A DNA stretch of 64,000 nucleotides, from NCBI RefSeq assembly GCF_026652115.1, contig NZ_JAPPSQ010000004.1:1-64000 (forward strand), written 5' to 3'. Source of the DNA: Algoriphagus sp. PAP.12 (lineage in GTDB: Bacteria > Bacteroidota > Bacteroidia > Cytophagales > Cyclobacteriaceae). The notes below the pieces were generated by a model, which was not told the DNA's origin, searched no databases, and saw nothing but the letters and a program-made list of their open reading frames with translations. The translations under genes were made by a program, and so were the position numbers. Of this stretch, positions 7,736 through 15,615 are shown piece by piece. Numbering within the stretch: the stretch's first letter is position 1; every line of letters begins with the position of its first letter.

Positions 7736-9103
7736 ATGAATCAATTTAATCGAAGAGATTTCCTCAAAGGATCTTCTGCATTTATGACTTTGGCCAGTTT
7801 TGGACTCCTTGGCATGGACTTCAAAGACCAAGAAGGTCCGATAAGGGTGGCATTGATTGGTACCGGATGGTATGGGAAATCTGATCTTTTTCGATTGATT
7901 CAAGTGGCTGATGTGAATGTGGTCGCTCTTTGTGATGTGGATTCCAAGCAATTGAAAGACGCAGGAGATTTGGTTGCAACCCGTCAGAAATCAGGAAAAG
8001 TACCTGCTCTTTATGAGAACTATAAAGAACTTTTGGCCAAGGAAAAACCAGAATATGTACTCGTTGGCACTCCAGATCACTGGCATGCGCTGATTGCTAT
8101 AGATGCGGTAAAAAGTGGAGCACATGTTTATTTGCAAAAGCCTATCTCTGTAGATGTGATTGAAGGCGAGGCAATTTTGGCTGCTGCCAGAAAATATGAC
8201 AGAAAGGTTCAGATAGGAACTCAGCGTAGAAGCACGCCCCACTTAATTCAAGCTAAAAAGGAAATCATCGATAGCGGAAAGCTTGGTAAAATCTCACATG
8301 CGGAGGTATGTTGCTATTATCATATGCGGAACAGAAGTCACCCTGATGTCATTCCTGTTCCGGAAAATTTGAATTATGATCTTTGGGCTGGTCCCGCGCC
8401 GAAGCTTCCCTATCGAGGAATTCTGCATCGTGGATGGAGAGCCTTTATGGAATATGGGAATGGAATTGTCGGAGACATGTGCGTACACATGCTGGATGCT
8501 GTGAGATGGATGTTGGATTTGGGCTGGCCTGTTCAGGTGACTTCCACAGGAGGGATTTATGTTGACAAAGCATCAATTTCCAATATTTCAGATACACAAA
8601 CTGCCATTTTTGAATTTGATGAAATCAATGTTGTCTGGCAACACCGAACTTGGGGAAACCCAACCGATCAAGAATATCCTTGGGCATTTAAAATCTATGG
8701 TGAAAATGGAATGTTAGCGGGAAGCCCAATGAAAGCAGATTTTTACCCAGATGGCAATAATAATGGAGAGCATATCCACTACCCCGTTGTCCTAGAAAAA
8801 GAAGAATATCCTGAAGACGTCACTGAAAAAGACATTGAGATCCATGCTGCTCCAGCCACAAGAGGCCAGATGAAAAACTGGCTTCAGGCTGTGGAAAATG
8901 ACACTTTACCTGTTGCTGATGTGCTACAAGGTCATATTTCCACAGCTTCCTGCATTTTAGCAAACATGTCCATGGAATTGGGAGGAAGAGCTTTGAGGTA
9001 CGACCCAAAGACCATGACAGTCATAGGTGATGAAGAAGCTACAGCTTTATTAAGAAGGCCGTATCGGGATGGTTTTGCTCATCCAGAGCCGAACTTGGTT
9101 TAA
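7736..9103 (+). CDS. Tat-exported Gfo/Idh/MocA family oxidoreductase, copy 1
   Basis: The 455-residue protein begins with a twin-arginine leader (RRDFLKGSS, then a hydrophobic stretch to about residue 29), so it should be folded with its cofactor and exported to the periplasm. The N-terminal Rossmann domain shows VALIGTGWYG and TPDHWHALIAI; the family EKP-type motif appears as LQKPISVD, and the C-terminal domain has YDLWAGPAP, GDMCVHMLDAVRWM and VVWQHRTWG. Such enzymes carry a tightly bound NAD(P) and act on sugars or polyols. A near-copy of the same length follows 113 bases downstream, evidently by tandem duplication. Together with the DUF1080 genes at 243-1600 it could belong to a 3-keto-glycoside route; that link is inference. 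Confidence 0.93.
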   Translation: MNQFNRRDFLKGSSAFMTLASFGLLGMDFKDQEGPIRVALIGTGWYGKSDLFRLIQVADVNVVALCDVDSKQLKDAGDLVATRQKSGKVPALYENYKELLAKEKPEYVLVGTPDHWHALIAIDAVKSGAHVYLQKPISVDVIEGEAILAAARKYDRKVQIGTQRRSTPHLIQAKKEIIDSGKLGKISHAEVCCYYHMRNRSHPDVIPVPENLNYDLWAGPAPKLPYRGILHRGWRAFMEYGNGIVGDMCVHMLDAVRWMLDLGWPVQVTSTGGIYVDKASISNISDTQTAIFEFDEINVVWQHRTWGNPTDQEYPWAFKIYGENGMLAGSPMKADFYPDGNNNGEHIHYPVVLEKEEYPEDVTEKDIEIHAAPATRGQMKNWLQAVENDTLPVADVLQGHISTASCILANMSMELGGRALRYDPKTMTVIGDEEATALLRRPYRDGFAHPEPNLV

Positions 9104-9156
9104 AGCTTTTTTTATCAAACTCCATTATCCTCAAATTTCCATTCTTAAAATTCTTG

Positions 9157-9186
9157 TTGCCAAGGGTTTGGGTTTTTGTATCTTAT
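9157..9186 (+). promoter_or_regulatory. Promoter of the second Gfo/Idh gene
   Basis: TTG (9157-9159), exactly 19 bases, then TATCTTAT (9179-9186). It is correctly placed 30 bases before the ATG at 9217 and shares a G/T-rich spacer ending in TTTTTG with the promoter of copy 1. It argues against a start upstream of 9217 and for separate transcription of the two copies. Confidence 0.5.
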
Positions 9187-9216
9187 GAATGCAATAAACC
9201 TCAAACCCTCAAATCA

Positions 9217-10584
9217 ATGAATGCTCTAAACCGTAGAGATTTTATCAAAGGTTCATCAGCGATGATGACTTTGGCCAGTTTTGGACTGCTTGGCATGGAT
9301 TTCAAAGACCATGAAGGGCCAATCCGGGTGGCTCTGATTGGCACCGGCTGGTATGGCAAGTCAGACCTTTTTCGTCTAATCCAAGTAGCTGACGTAGAAG
9401 TAGTCGGGCTATGCGACCCTGATCAACATATTTTAGAAGCTGCAGGAAAGCTTGTCTCTGAAAGGCAGAAATCAGGAAAAGTACCGGCTCTTTATGAAGA
9501 TTATAAAGAGCTTTTGGCAAAAGAAAAGCCTGAATTTGTACTCATCGGATCCCCTGACCACTGGCACGCACTGATGGCTATTGATGCATTGAAGTCTGGA
9601 GCCCATGTATATGTGCAAAAACCAATTTCGGTGGATGTCATCGAAGGAGAAGCCATGGTTGCTGCAGCCAGAAAATATAACAAAAAGGTACAAGTCGGAA
9701 CACAGAGAAAATCCACCCCTCACCTCATTCAAGCTAAAAAAGAAATAATCGATACTGGCAAATTGGGAAAAATCAGCCATGCTGAAGTTTGCTGTTATTA
9801 TCACATGAGAGCAAATGGAAATCCTCCTGTAGAACCAGTTCCAGATTTCTTCAATTACGATCTATGGGCTGGACCTGCTCCAAAGCGCCCATATGACGGC
9901 TTACCACATATTCGTTGGTGGAGAACTTTCATCGAATATGGAAACGGAATCACAGGAGACATGTGCGTTCACATGCTGGACACAGTACGTTGGATGCTAA
10001 AACTTGGTTGGCCGACTCAGATTACCTCCACCGGAGGCATTTATGTTCAAAAAGATGGAAAATCCAATATTTCAGACACACAGTCTGCCATCTTCGAATA
10101 CCCTGAGTTGAATGTAGTTTGGCAACACCGAACTTGGGGAAATCCAACCGACCCGGAATATCCTTGGGCATTTAAAATTTATGGAGAAAAAGGAATGCTT
10201 GCAGGTAGCACCATGCAAGCGGATTTCTTTCCATTGGAAGAGGGAGTTGAGCCGGTCCATTATGATGTGGTGTATGAAAGAGAGGAATACCCTGAGGATG
10301 TGGATGAGGAAAGAATTGAATTGAATGCCGCTCCAGCCACAAGAATCCACATGAAAAACTGGTTGAATGCCGTCGAGACTGACACCTTGCCCATTGCGGA
10401 TATAGAGGAAGGGCATATTTCCACTGCCTCTTGCATTTTGGCAAATATCTCCATGGATCTGGGAGGAAGAGCTCTGAAATATGATCCCAAAACCAGAACC
10501 ATCATCGGCGATCCAGAAGCTACTGCCAAACTGAAAAGACCCTATCGAGCCCCTTATGTTCATCCTGATCCAAATAATGTTTAG
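9217..10584 (+). CDS. Tat-exported Gfo/Idh/MocA family oxidoreductase, copy 2
   Basis: This 455-residue protein is a full-length paralogue of the gene at 7736. It has the same twin-arginine leader (RRDFIKGSS), the same VALIGTGWYG nucleotide loop, VQKPISVD motif and GDMCVHMLD segment, and exactly equal length. Differences cluster around residues 198-232, where copy 1 reads RNRSHPDVIPV and copy 2 RANGNPPVEPV, and where copy 2 has IRWWRTF for HRGWRAF; this lies in the substrate-binding domain and could mean different sugar preference. The ATG at 9217 keeps the leader collinear with copy 1; an upstream TTG at 9154 would add 21 residues and precede the promoter. A terminator follows. Confidence 0.93.
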   Translation: MNALNRRDFIKGSSAMMTLASFGLLGMDFKDHEGPIRVALIGTGWYGKSDLFRLIQVADVEVVGLCDPDQHILEAAGKLVSERQKSGKVPALYEDYKELLAKEKPEFVLIGSPDHWHALMAIDALKSGAHVYVQKPISVDVIEGEAMVAAARKYNKKVQVGTQRKSTPHLIQAKKEIIDTGKLGKISHAEVCCYYHMRANGNPPVEPVPDFFNYDLWAGPAPKRPYDGLPHIRWWRTFIEYGNGITGDMCVHMLDTVRWMLKLGWPTQITSTGGIYVQKDGKSNISDTQSAIFEYPELNVVWQHRTWGNPTDPEYPWAFKIYGEKGMLAGSTMQADFFPLEEGVEPVHYDVVYEREEYPEDVDEERIELNAAPATRIHMKNWLNAVETDTLPIADIEEGHISTASCILANISMDLGGRALKYDPKTRTIIGDPEATAKLKRPYRAPYVHPDPNNV

Positions 10585-10605
10585 GGTAAATAATTTTCTA
10601 ATTAT

Positions 10606-10635
10606 AAACCGACTCAGTTTTTGGGTCGGTTTTTC
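10606..10635 (+). terminator. Intrinsic terminator of the second Gfo/Idh gene
   Basis: AAACCGAC (10606-10613) pairs with GTCGGTTT (10625-10632), followed by further T residues. It ends before the acetyltransferase ATG at 10657 and overlaps the spurious upstream extension of that frame. Confidence 0.85.
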
Positions 10636-10656
10636 TATTTTAGAAGAAAAAAAGAA

Positions 10657-11154
10657 ATGCTAGAAATAGTCCCTGCTGAAAAAGACGATCTGATTTTGGT
10701 TCAAGAGGTAGCTCACCAGACCTGGCCACATACTTTTGGGAAAATTCTTTCGCCAGAGCAAATCGAATACATGCTCGATTGGATGTATAGTGTAGAAACA
10801 CTCGGAAAGCAGCTTTCAGAAGGGCATCAGTTTTTTTTAGTAAAGGAAGATGGAAAGGCAATTGGCTATTTGGGAATTCAGGTGAATTACGAACCCGGTA
10901 AAACCAAAATCCACAAGGTCTATATTTTACCTAACCAACAAGGAAAAGGACTTGGGAAATTACTTTTTGCCAAAGCTAAAGAGGTCGCGAAAGCCAATAA
11001 TCAAAGTTTTCTTCAACTGAATGTCAATCGGGAAAACCAACCTGCGATTGACTTTTATATTCACTATGGTTTCAAAGAACTCCGAAGAGAAGTCATCGAC
11101 ATCGGAAATGATTATGTCATGGATGATATTGTATTTGAATATCCACTTCACTAA
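10657..11154 (+). CDS. GNAT family N-acetyltransferase
   Basis: The 165-residue protein has the GNAT fold: a substrate-binding N-terminal half (LVQEVAHQTWPHTFG, resembling RimI/Bacteroidota GNATs), KVYILPNQQGKGLGKLLF as the acetyl-CoA pyrophosphate loop (Q/R-x-x-G-x-G/A) near residues 90-104, and NRENQPAIDFYIHYGF as motif B. It transfers acetyl from acetyl-CoA to an amine of an unknown acceptor. The ATG at 10657 (MLEIVPA) is chosen because the longer frame runs through the upstream terminator. It appears to be a single-gene unit on the plus strand, followed by a 330-base gap. Confidence 0.88.
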   Translation: MLEIVPAEKDDLILVQEVAHQTWPHTFGKILSPEQIEYMLDWMYSVETLGKQLSEGHQFFLVKEDGKAIGYLGIQVNYEPGKTKIHKVYILPNQQGKGLGKLLFAKAKEVAKANNQSFLQLNVNRENQPAIDFYIHYGFKELRREVIDIGNDYVMDDIVFEYPLH

Positions 11155-11386
11155 CTCAAAAGCTAACAACAATATTCTTTTAATAATCTAGAATATCCTC
11201 ACCACTAGGCTTTTGGGAACCATAAATCACCTTAATAAACAGGCAGGTTTCCTCAATATTATCTAATTATCAACATCCTACTGTTTTATTAAAACAAGCT
11301 TAATGCCTCAAGGCTGTCGGCTGAAAGGCTTTTGCCTAATTTTGAACCGTACAGCAAATTTTTTAACTCCTTGCATTACATTTTTA

Positions 11387-11406
11387 GCCCCGGATTATTC
11401 CGGGGC
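11387..11406. repeat. GC-rich perfect stem-loop upstream of the E1 gene
   Basis: GCCCCGGA (11387-11394) and TCCGGGGC (11399-11406) pair perfectly around TTAT. T residues precede it on the plus strand but no T-run follows on either strand, so it is not a textbook terminator. It sits 31 bases before the E1 promoter. Confidence 0.6.
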
Positions 11407-11436
11407 CCTATTGCAGGAATCTCCCAGCATTTTCCC

Positions 11437-11466
11437 TTGAGAATTTCTTCCCAAATTGTACCTTAG
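11437..11466 (+). promoter_or_regulatory. Promoter of the fused E1 dehydrogenase gene
   Basis: TTG (11437-11439), exactly 19 bases, then TACCTTAG (11459-11466), one mismatch from TAnnTTTG. The ATG follows 19 bases later at 11485, giving a short leader. Confidence 0.6.
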
Positions 11467-11484
11467 GAAAGTAAACCAATCCTC

Positions 11485-13491
11485 ATGGAACCAGCCACTT
11501 CCTCCACAACTCAACTAACTTTTGACAGGAAAGACCTTTCTGACAAGCAACTTTTATCTCTCTACAAATCATTAATCCTTCCTAGAAGAATTGAAGAAAA
11601 AATGCTCATTCTTTTACGGCAGGGAAGGATATCAAAATGGTTTAGCGGATGGGGGCAGGAAGCTATTTCCATAGGAGCTGTCAATGCCTTGGACAAAGAT
11701 GAATTCATCCTTCCCATGCATAGAAACTTGGGGATATTCACTGGTAGAAATATTCCATTAGAAAGGCTTTTCGCTCAATTTCAAGGCAAAAAATCCGGTT
11801 TTACGAAAGGTAGAGATCGATCTTTTCACTTTGGATCTATCGAGCATCATATCGTCGGAATGATCTCTCATTTGGGACCTCAGCTAGCCCTGGCCGATGG
11901 AATAGCCTTAGCAAATAAACTTTCTAAAGAAAAGAAAGTCTGTTTGGTTTTCTCCGGTGATGGAGCCAGCTCCGAAGGAGATTTTCACGAAGGTTTGAAT
12001 GTGGCAGCGGTCTGGAAACTCCCTGTCATATTTGTCATCGAGCACAATGGCTATGGACTTTCTACTCCGAGTGAAGAACAATTTGCTTTCAAAAATTTCA
12101 CGGACAAAGGCCCAGGCTATGGTATAGAAACTGTAAAAGTTCAGGGGAATAATGTATTGGAAGTTTTTCAAACTATTTCTTCCCTTGCTCAAGACATTCG
12201 AAATAATCCCCGACCAGTATTGGTAGAGGCCATTACTTTCAGAATGCGGGGGCATGAGGAAGCCTCCGGGACCAAATATGTTCCTAAAGAATTGATGGAA
12301 GAATGGAGCAAACTTGATCCGATAGACAATTTTGAAGTCTATCTGGAAGATATTGGAGTTCTGGATTCTGAGACAAAAGAAAAGATAAATCAGGAAACCA
12401 AAAACGCCATTCAAGATGCTTTGGAAATTGCCTTCAATGAAGATCCCATATCCCCGAACTTAGAAGAAGAGCTCAATGATATTTACTTTCCATATGGTCA
12501 AAATATCATCCATCCAGTAAATCATCAAAAATCTGAAAAGCGCTTTGTAGATGCGATTTCTGATGGATTGAGGCAGTCTATGGAAAAATTTCCCAATCTG
12601 GTCTTGATGGGACAAGATATTGGAGAATATGGTGGAGTATTTAAAATCACTGATGGATTTAAAGCCCAATTCGGAGCGGAAAGGGTTCGCAACACTCCAC
12701 TTTGTGAAAGTGCCATCCTTGGTGCTGGACTTGGGCTTTCTATTAATGGTTACAAAGCCATGGTTGAAATGCAGTTTGCAGACTTTGTGTCTGTAGGCTT
12801 CAATCAAATCGTGAATAACCTTGCCAAAATCCATTACCGCTGGGGACAAAAAGCAGATGTGGTTGTAAGAATGCCAACCGGAGCAGGTATGGCAGCAGGT
12901 CCTTTTCATTCCCAATCCAATGAAGCATGGTTTTTTCATACCCCTGGATTAAAAATCGTCTATCCATCAAACCCCTATGATGCCAAAGGGATATTAAACG
13001 CAGCTATTGAGGATCCGAATCCCCATCTCTACTTTGAGCACAAAGGACTATACCGCTCTATTTCAGAGGAAATTCCGGATGACTATTACACAGTAGAAAT
13101 TGGAAAAGCAAATTTGGTCCAAGAGGGAAATCAAGCATCCATCATTACTTATGGGATGGGAGTCCATTGGGCTAAGAAGCTTGCTAAAGAATTAAGCATT
13201 TCTGTTGATATTTTAGATTTAAGAACCTTGTTACCATGGGACAAGGAAGCTGTAGAAAAAACTGTGAAAAAGACCGGAAAAGTAATCTTTTTGCAAGAAG
13301 ACTGCCTTACTGGAGGAATTGGAGCTGAAATTTGTGCATGGATTTCAGAATTTTGTTTCCAATATTTGGATGCTCCCGTGATGAGAGAAGGAAGCCTGGA
13401 TACACCTGTGCCATTTGCTCCAAACCTTGAAAAGCAATTTTTACCTTTAAATAGATTTAAAGAAAAAATTCAAACCTTAATTAATTACTAA
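11485..13491 (+). CDS. Fused alpha-beta E1 of a branched-chain 2-oxoacid dehydrogenase
   Basis: The 668-residue protein joins both halves of a thiamine-diphosphate-dependent heterotetrameric E1. The alpha half (about 1-345) carries the ThDP motif GDGASSEGDF...IEHNGYG near residues 158-190 and RGHEEASG. The beta half (about 350-668) has GQDIGEYGGVF, NTPLCESAILGAGLG, EMQFADFV and the C-terminal transketolase domain with ASIITYGMGVHWA. It decarboxylates branched-chain 2-oxo acids (from Val, Leu, Ile) and passes the acyl group to an E2 lipoyl subunit. The fused form is usual in Bacteroidota. No E2 or E3 gene is adjacent. Pyruvate or acetoin specificity cannot be fully excluded. A good promoter lies just upstream. 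Confidence 0.9.
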   Translation: MEPATSSTTQLTFDRKDLSDKQLLSLYKSLILPRRIEEKMLILLRQGRISKWFSGWGQEAISIGAVNALDKDEFILPMHRNLGIFTGRNIPLERLFAQFQGKKSGFTKGRDRSFHFGSIEHHIVGMISHLGPQLALADGIALANKLSKEKKVCLVFSGDGASSEGDFHEGLNVAAVWKLPVIFVIEHNGYGLSTPSEEQFAFKNFTDKGPGYGIETVKVQGNNVLEVFQTISSLAQDIRNNPRPVLVEAITFRMRGHEEASGTKYVPKELMEEWSKLDPIDNFEVYLEDIGVLDSETKEKINQETKNAIQDALEIAFNEDPISPNLEEELNDIYFPYGQNIIHPVNHQKSEKRFVDAISDGLRQSMEKFPNLVLMGQDIGEYGGVFKITDGFKAQFGAERVRNTPLCESAILGAGLGLSINGYKAMVEMQFADFVSVGFNQIVNNLAKIHYRWGQKADVVVRMPTGAGMAAGPFHSQSNEAWFFHTPGLKIVYPSNPYDAKGILNAAIEDPNPHLYFEHKGLYRSISEEIPDDYYTVEIGKANLVQEGNQASIITYGMGVHWAKKLAKELSISVDILDLRTLLPWDKEAVEKTVKKTGKVIFLQEDCLTGGIGAEICAWISEFCFQYLDAPVMREGSLDTPVPFAPNLEKQFLPLNRFKEKIQTLINY

Positions 13492-13520
13492 ACCTATTAT
13501 TCATTTCAATTTTGTAAGCC

Positions 13521-14855
13521 ATGCCTTCTTCTCTGAAAAGAGTTTTTATTGTATTCCTTTTTCTACTATCAATTTCATCTTCCAAAGCACAAAGTTTTAT
13601 TGGAGGAACCATGGGTGGACGAACTGGCGTCCATTATCTGCTGACCAATCCGGCGGGAATTACCGGATCAAAGATGAAATTGGATGTAAATCTATTTTCT
13701 GCCAGTGGTATCATTTCCAATGATTACGTGTCTGTTGATTTAACAGATCTGGATAATTTTGACCAAGGCTTTTTCAGAAGCAATAGTTTGGATACCAGTC
13801 CTGAGCCCTTGAATAATTTCGTCGGAAATTTGGATTTCCTTGGTCCCTCTGCAATTTTCAATCTCGACGAAAGAAACTCCGTTGGGTTAAGCACTCGGGT
13901 TCGAGCCTTTTTTAATCTAAATAATATAGGCGGGGACTTTTATCAGGTCATCAGTGATGAAGATTCGGACATTGAAAATTTCAATCTCTCGATGGAAGAC
14001 CTTAGAGGCCTCATCCACGTTTGGGGAGAGGTCGGTGCCAGCTATGGAAGAGTTTTAATGGAAACAGATGAACATGTACTTCGAGGAGGAGTAACCTTAA
14101 AATATTTATTTGGAGCAGGTGGCGCATATGGTTCAAGCAGTATTTTAGGAGCTAACTACAGCTCATCGAATGATCTGATTTCTACCGCTGGTGATCTCCA
14201 ATATGGCTATACTTCCGGTTTTGATTCTGAAGATGTTAATTTCTCTGATGTCAGTTCAGGTTTTGGTGCCGACTTGGGATTTATATTTGAGATTCGGGAA
14301 TCCGAATATTCTGATTCATATCAATTGAATGACCATAAACTACGCCTAGGACTTTCTGTGATGGATATTGGATCTATCAATTATAAATCTTCTCATAGTT
14401 TTTCTTACAATGCGGATGCTACTATTCCGGTAGATGAATTCCTAAATAAAGACCTAGATCAAGTTTTCGAAGAAAATTATCAAGGATCTGAATTTACCGA
14501 AGACACACGATTTGGGCTTCCAAGCTCTTTACAGCTAATGGCTGACTATCATATCCACAGTTTATTTTACGTCAATCTTCAAGGTTCCCTTTCTATCAAA
14601 GACCATGGTGAAATTCCCGTTTCCAAGATAATGAACCAGGTGACAATCACTCCTCGATTTGAAACGAGATGGTTGAGTGTTTATAGCCCTGTTAGCTTTA
14701 GAGAATATAGCAGTGGCGTTTATTGGGGACTGGGTGTAAGAGTTGGTCCATTGATGGTTGGCTCAGGGTCTTTAATCACTAACCTGATTTCAAAAAACAG
14801 TCAATCCGCAGACGCATATATCGGATTGAAAGTACCTATTTATAGAAAAGACTGA
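13521..14855 (+). CDS. DUF5723 family outer-membrane protein
   Basis: The 444-residue protein has a Sec signal peptide (residues 1-24, ending SSKAQ) and then the DUF5723 pattern: a FIGGTMGGRTGVHYLLTNPA segment typical of proteins that begin with small glycine and asparagine-proline turns, alternating amphipathic strands, and a closing strand near IGLKVPIYRK. This looks like a FadL/PorV-style outer-membrane barrel. No enzymatic motif is present and the function is unknown. It starts 29 bases after the E1 gene, so it may be read through from that transcript, and an inverted repeat at its 3' side overlaps the next gene. Confidence 0.8.
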   Translation: MPSSLKRVFIVFLFLLSISSSKAQSFIGGTMGGRTGVHYLLTNPAGITGSKMKLDVNLFSASGIISNDYVSVDLTDLDNFDQGFFRSNSLDTSPEPLNNFVGNLDFLGPSAIFNLDERNSVGLSTRVRAFFNLNNIGGDFYQVISDEDSDIENFNLSMEDLRGLIHVWGEVGASYGRVLMETDEHVLRGGVTLKYLFGAGGAYGSSSILGANYSSSNDLISTAGDLQYGYTSGFDSEDVNFSDVSSGFGADLGFIFEIRESEYSDSYQLNDHKLRLGLSVMDIGSINYKSSHSFSYNADATIPVDEFLNKDLDQVFEENYQGSEFTEDTRFGLPSSLQLMADYHIHSLFYVNLQGSLSIKDHGEIPVSKIMNQVTITPRFETRWLSVYSPVSFREYSSGVYWGLGVRVGPLMVGSGSLITNLISKNSQSADAYIGLKVPIYRKD

Positions 14856-14875
14856 TTCCAAATCAAAAACATTCG

Positions 14876-14925
14876 AAGGGATTTTCGTATAAGGTTTCAA
14901 AGTAAAGCCCATGCGAAAATCCCTT
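14876..14925 (+). other. Inverted repeat spanning the start codon of the barrel gene
   Basis: AAGGGATTTTCG (14876-14887) is the exact reverse complement of CGAAAATCCCTT (14914-14925). The 26-base loop contains the ATG at 14911 and the right arm is codons 2-5 of the barrel gene. The right arm runs into TTTCTATTTCTG. It could terminate the DUF5723 transcript or occlude translation of the next gene. Confidence 0.65.
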
Positions 14926-15600
14926 TTTCTATTTCTGTTTTTATTGGTGAGTCATTTTTCCCAAGCACAATTTTATGTCGCGGGAATCCACTTTAACGGA
15001 TCGCTTCCTTCTGGCCAATTAAAACAAGAAACAGAATCCACTTTCTTCCCTACTCTTTCAGGAATTGTCCTTTATGAATTTCAATCGGCTCCCATTCAAG
15101 TTGGGATGGAATTGGGCTATGGAATCTATGGAAGCAACCTGGAGCTGAGAACGGACCTTTATCCGGGATTTACAGATGAATTGCGATTGAGAAGAAATAA
15201 TAATTTGGCTACGGGAATGGCTGTGATTCGCTACTTGCCCGTGGTCAACAATAAAGTCACCCCTTTTATCGAGGCACAAATGGGTGCAAATTATCTCTAT
15301 ACCCGGTACAAAATCCGAGAAGAGATCTATTCAGATCAGGCCATAGAAAGTGGCAAGGATTATGAAGACTGGGCCCTTGCTTATCGAATCGGAGGTGGAA
15401 TTCAAATCCCAATTGATTCCAAAGAAATGCTATTTCTGGAACTTCGAGGAACATTTCAAGATGGAAACGTTGCACGATTCTTACAAAAGGGAGATGTAGG
15501 GTATGATCCCAATGAAGGGAAGTTTATCTATGATTTCCGAAGAGCTCCATTAAAGTATATGACCTTTTCAGTGGGCTTAGTTTGGTATGATGTGTTTTAA
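14911..15600 (+). CDS. Small outer-membrane beta-barrel protein
   Basis: The 229-residue protein has a signal peptide (residues 1-19, ending SQAQ) and about eight alternating strands with aromatic girdles, for example FYVAGIHFNGSLPSG at the start and YMTFSVGLVWYDVF at the end, the latter with the terminal Phe needed for barrel assembly. This matches the OmpA/OmpX-like 'outer membrane beta-barrel' group of Bacteroidota. The EDWALAYRIGGGIQIP strand is typical of the family. There is no enzyme signature. It is close to DUF5723 upstream and convergent with the lipoprotein gene at 15616. The start codon sits in the loop of a 12-base inverted repeat. Confidence 0.8.
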   Translation: MRKSLFLFLFLLVSHFSQAQFYVAGIHFNGSLPSGQLKQETESTFFPTLSGIVLYEFQSAPIQVGMELGYGIYGSNLELRTDLYPGFTDELRLRRNNNLATGMAVIRYLPVVNNKVTPFIEAQMGANYLYTRYKIREEIYSDQAIESGKDYEDWALAYRIGGGIQIPIDSKEMLFLELRGTFQDGNVARFLQKGDVGYDPNEGKFIYDFRRAPLKYMTFSVGLVWYDVF

Positions 15601-15615
15601 GAAATACTACCAAAT

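Larger units (their letters stand above)
11155..11484. other. 330-base intergenic region upstream of the E1 gene
   Basis: No convincing ORF is present. It contains a TGTTTT/AAAACA mini-hairpin (11282-11296), an AGGC-TTTT-GCCT hairpin (11327-11338), the strong GCCCCGGA stem at 11387-11406 and the E1 promoter at 11437-11466. The long distance between the GNAT stop and that promoter leaves about 230 bases unexplained. Confidence 0.6.

Noticed and set aside
9154..9216. N-terminal extension of the second Gfo/Idh protein
   Set aside because: It begins at a TTG upstream of the promoter -7 box and breaks collinearity with copy 1.
10072..10563. 163-codon minus-strand ORF inside the second Gfo/Idh gene
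   Set aside because: It is antisense to a clear enzyme gene, has no recognisable motif and arises from codon bias of the real frame.
10621..10656. N-terminal extension of the GNAT protein
   Set aside because: It runs through the terminator of the preceding gene and starts at a TTG.
11908..12939. Long minus-strand ORFs (168 and 159 codons) across the E1 gene
   Set aside because: Antisense to conserved alpha and beta E1 domains, with no promoter, family motif or plausible signal.
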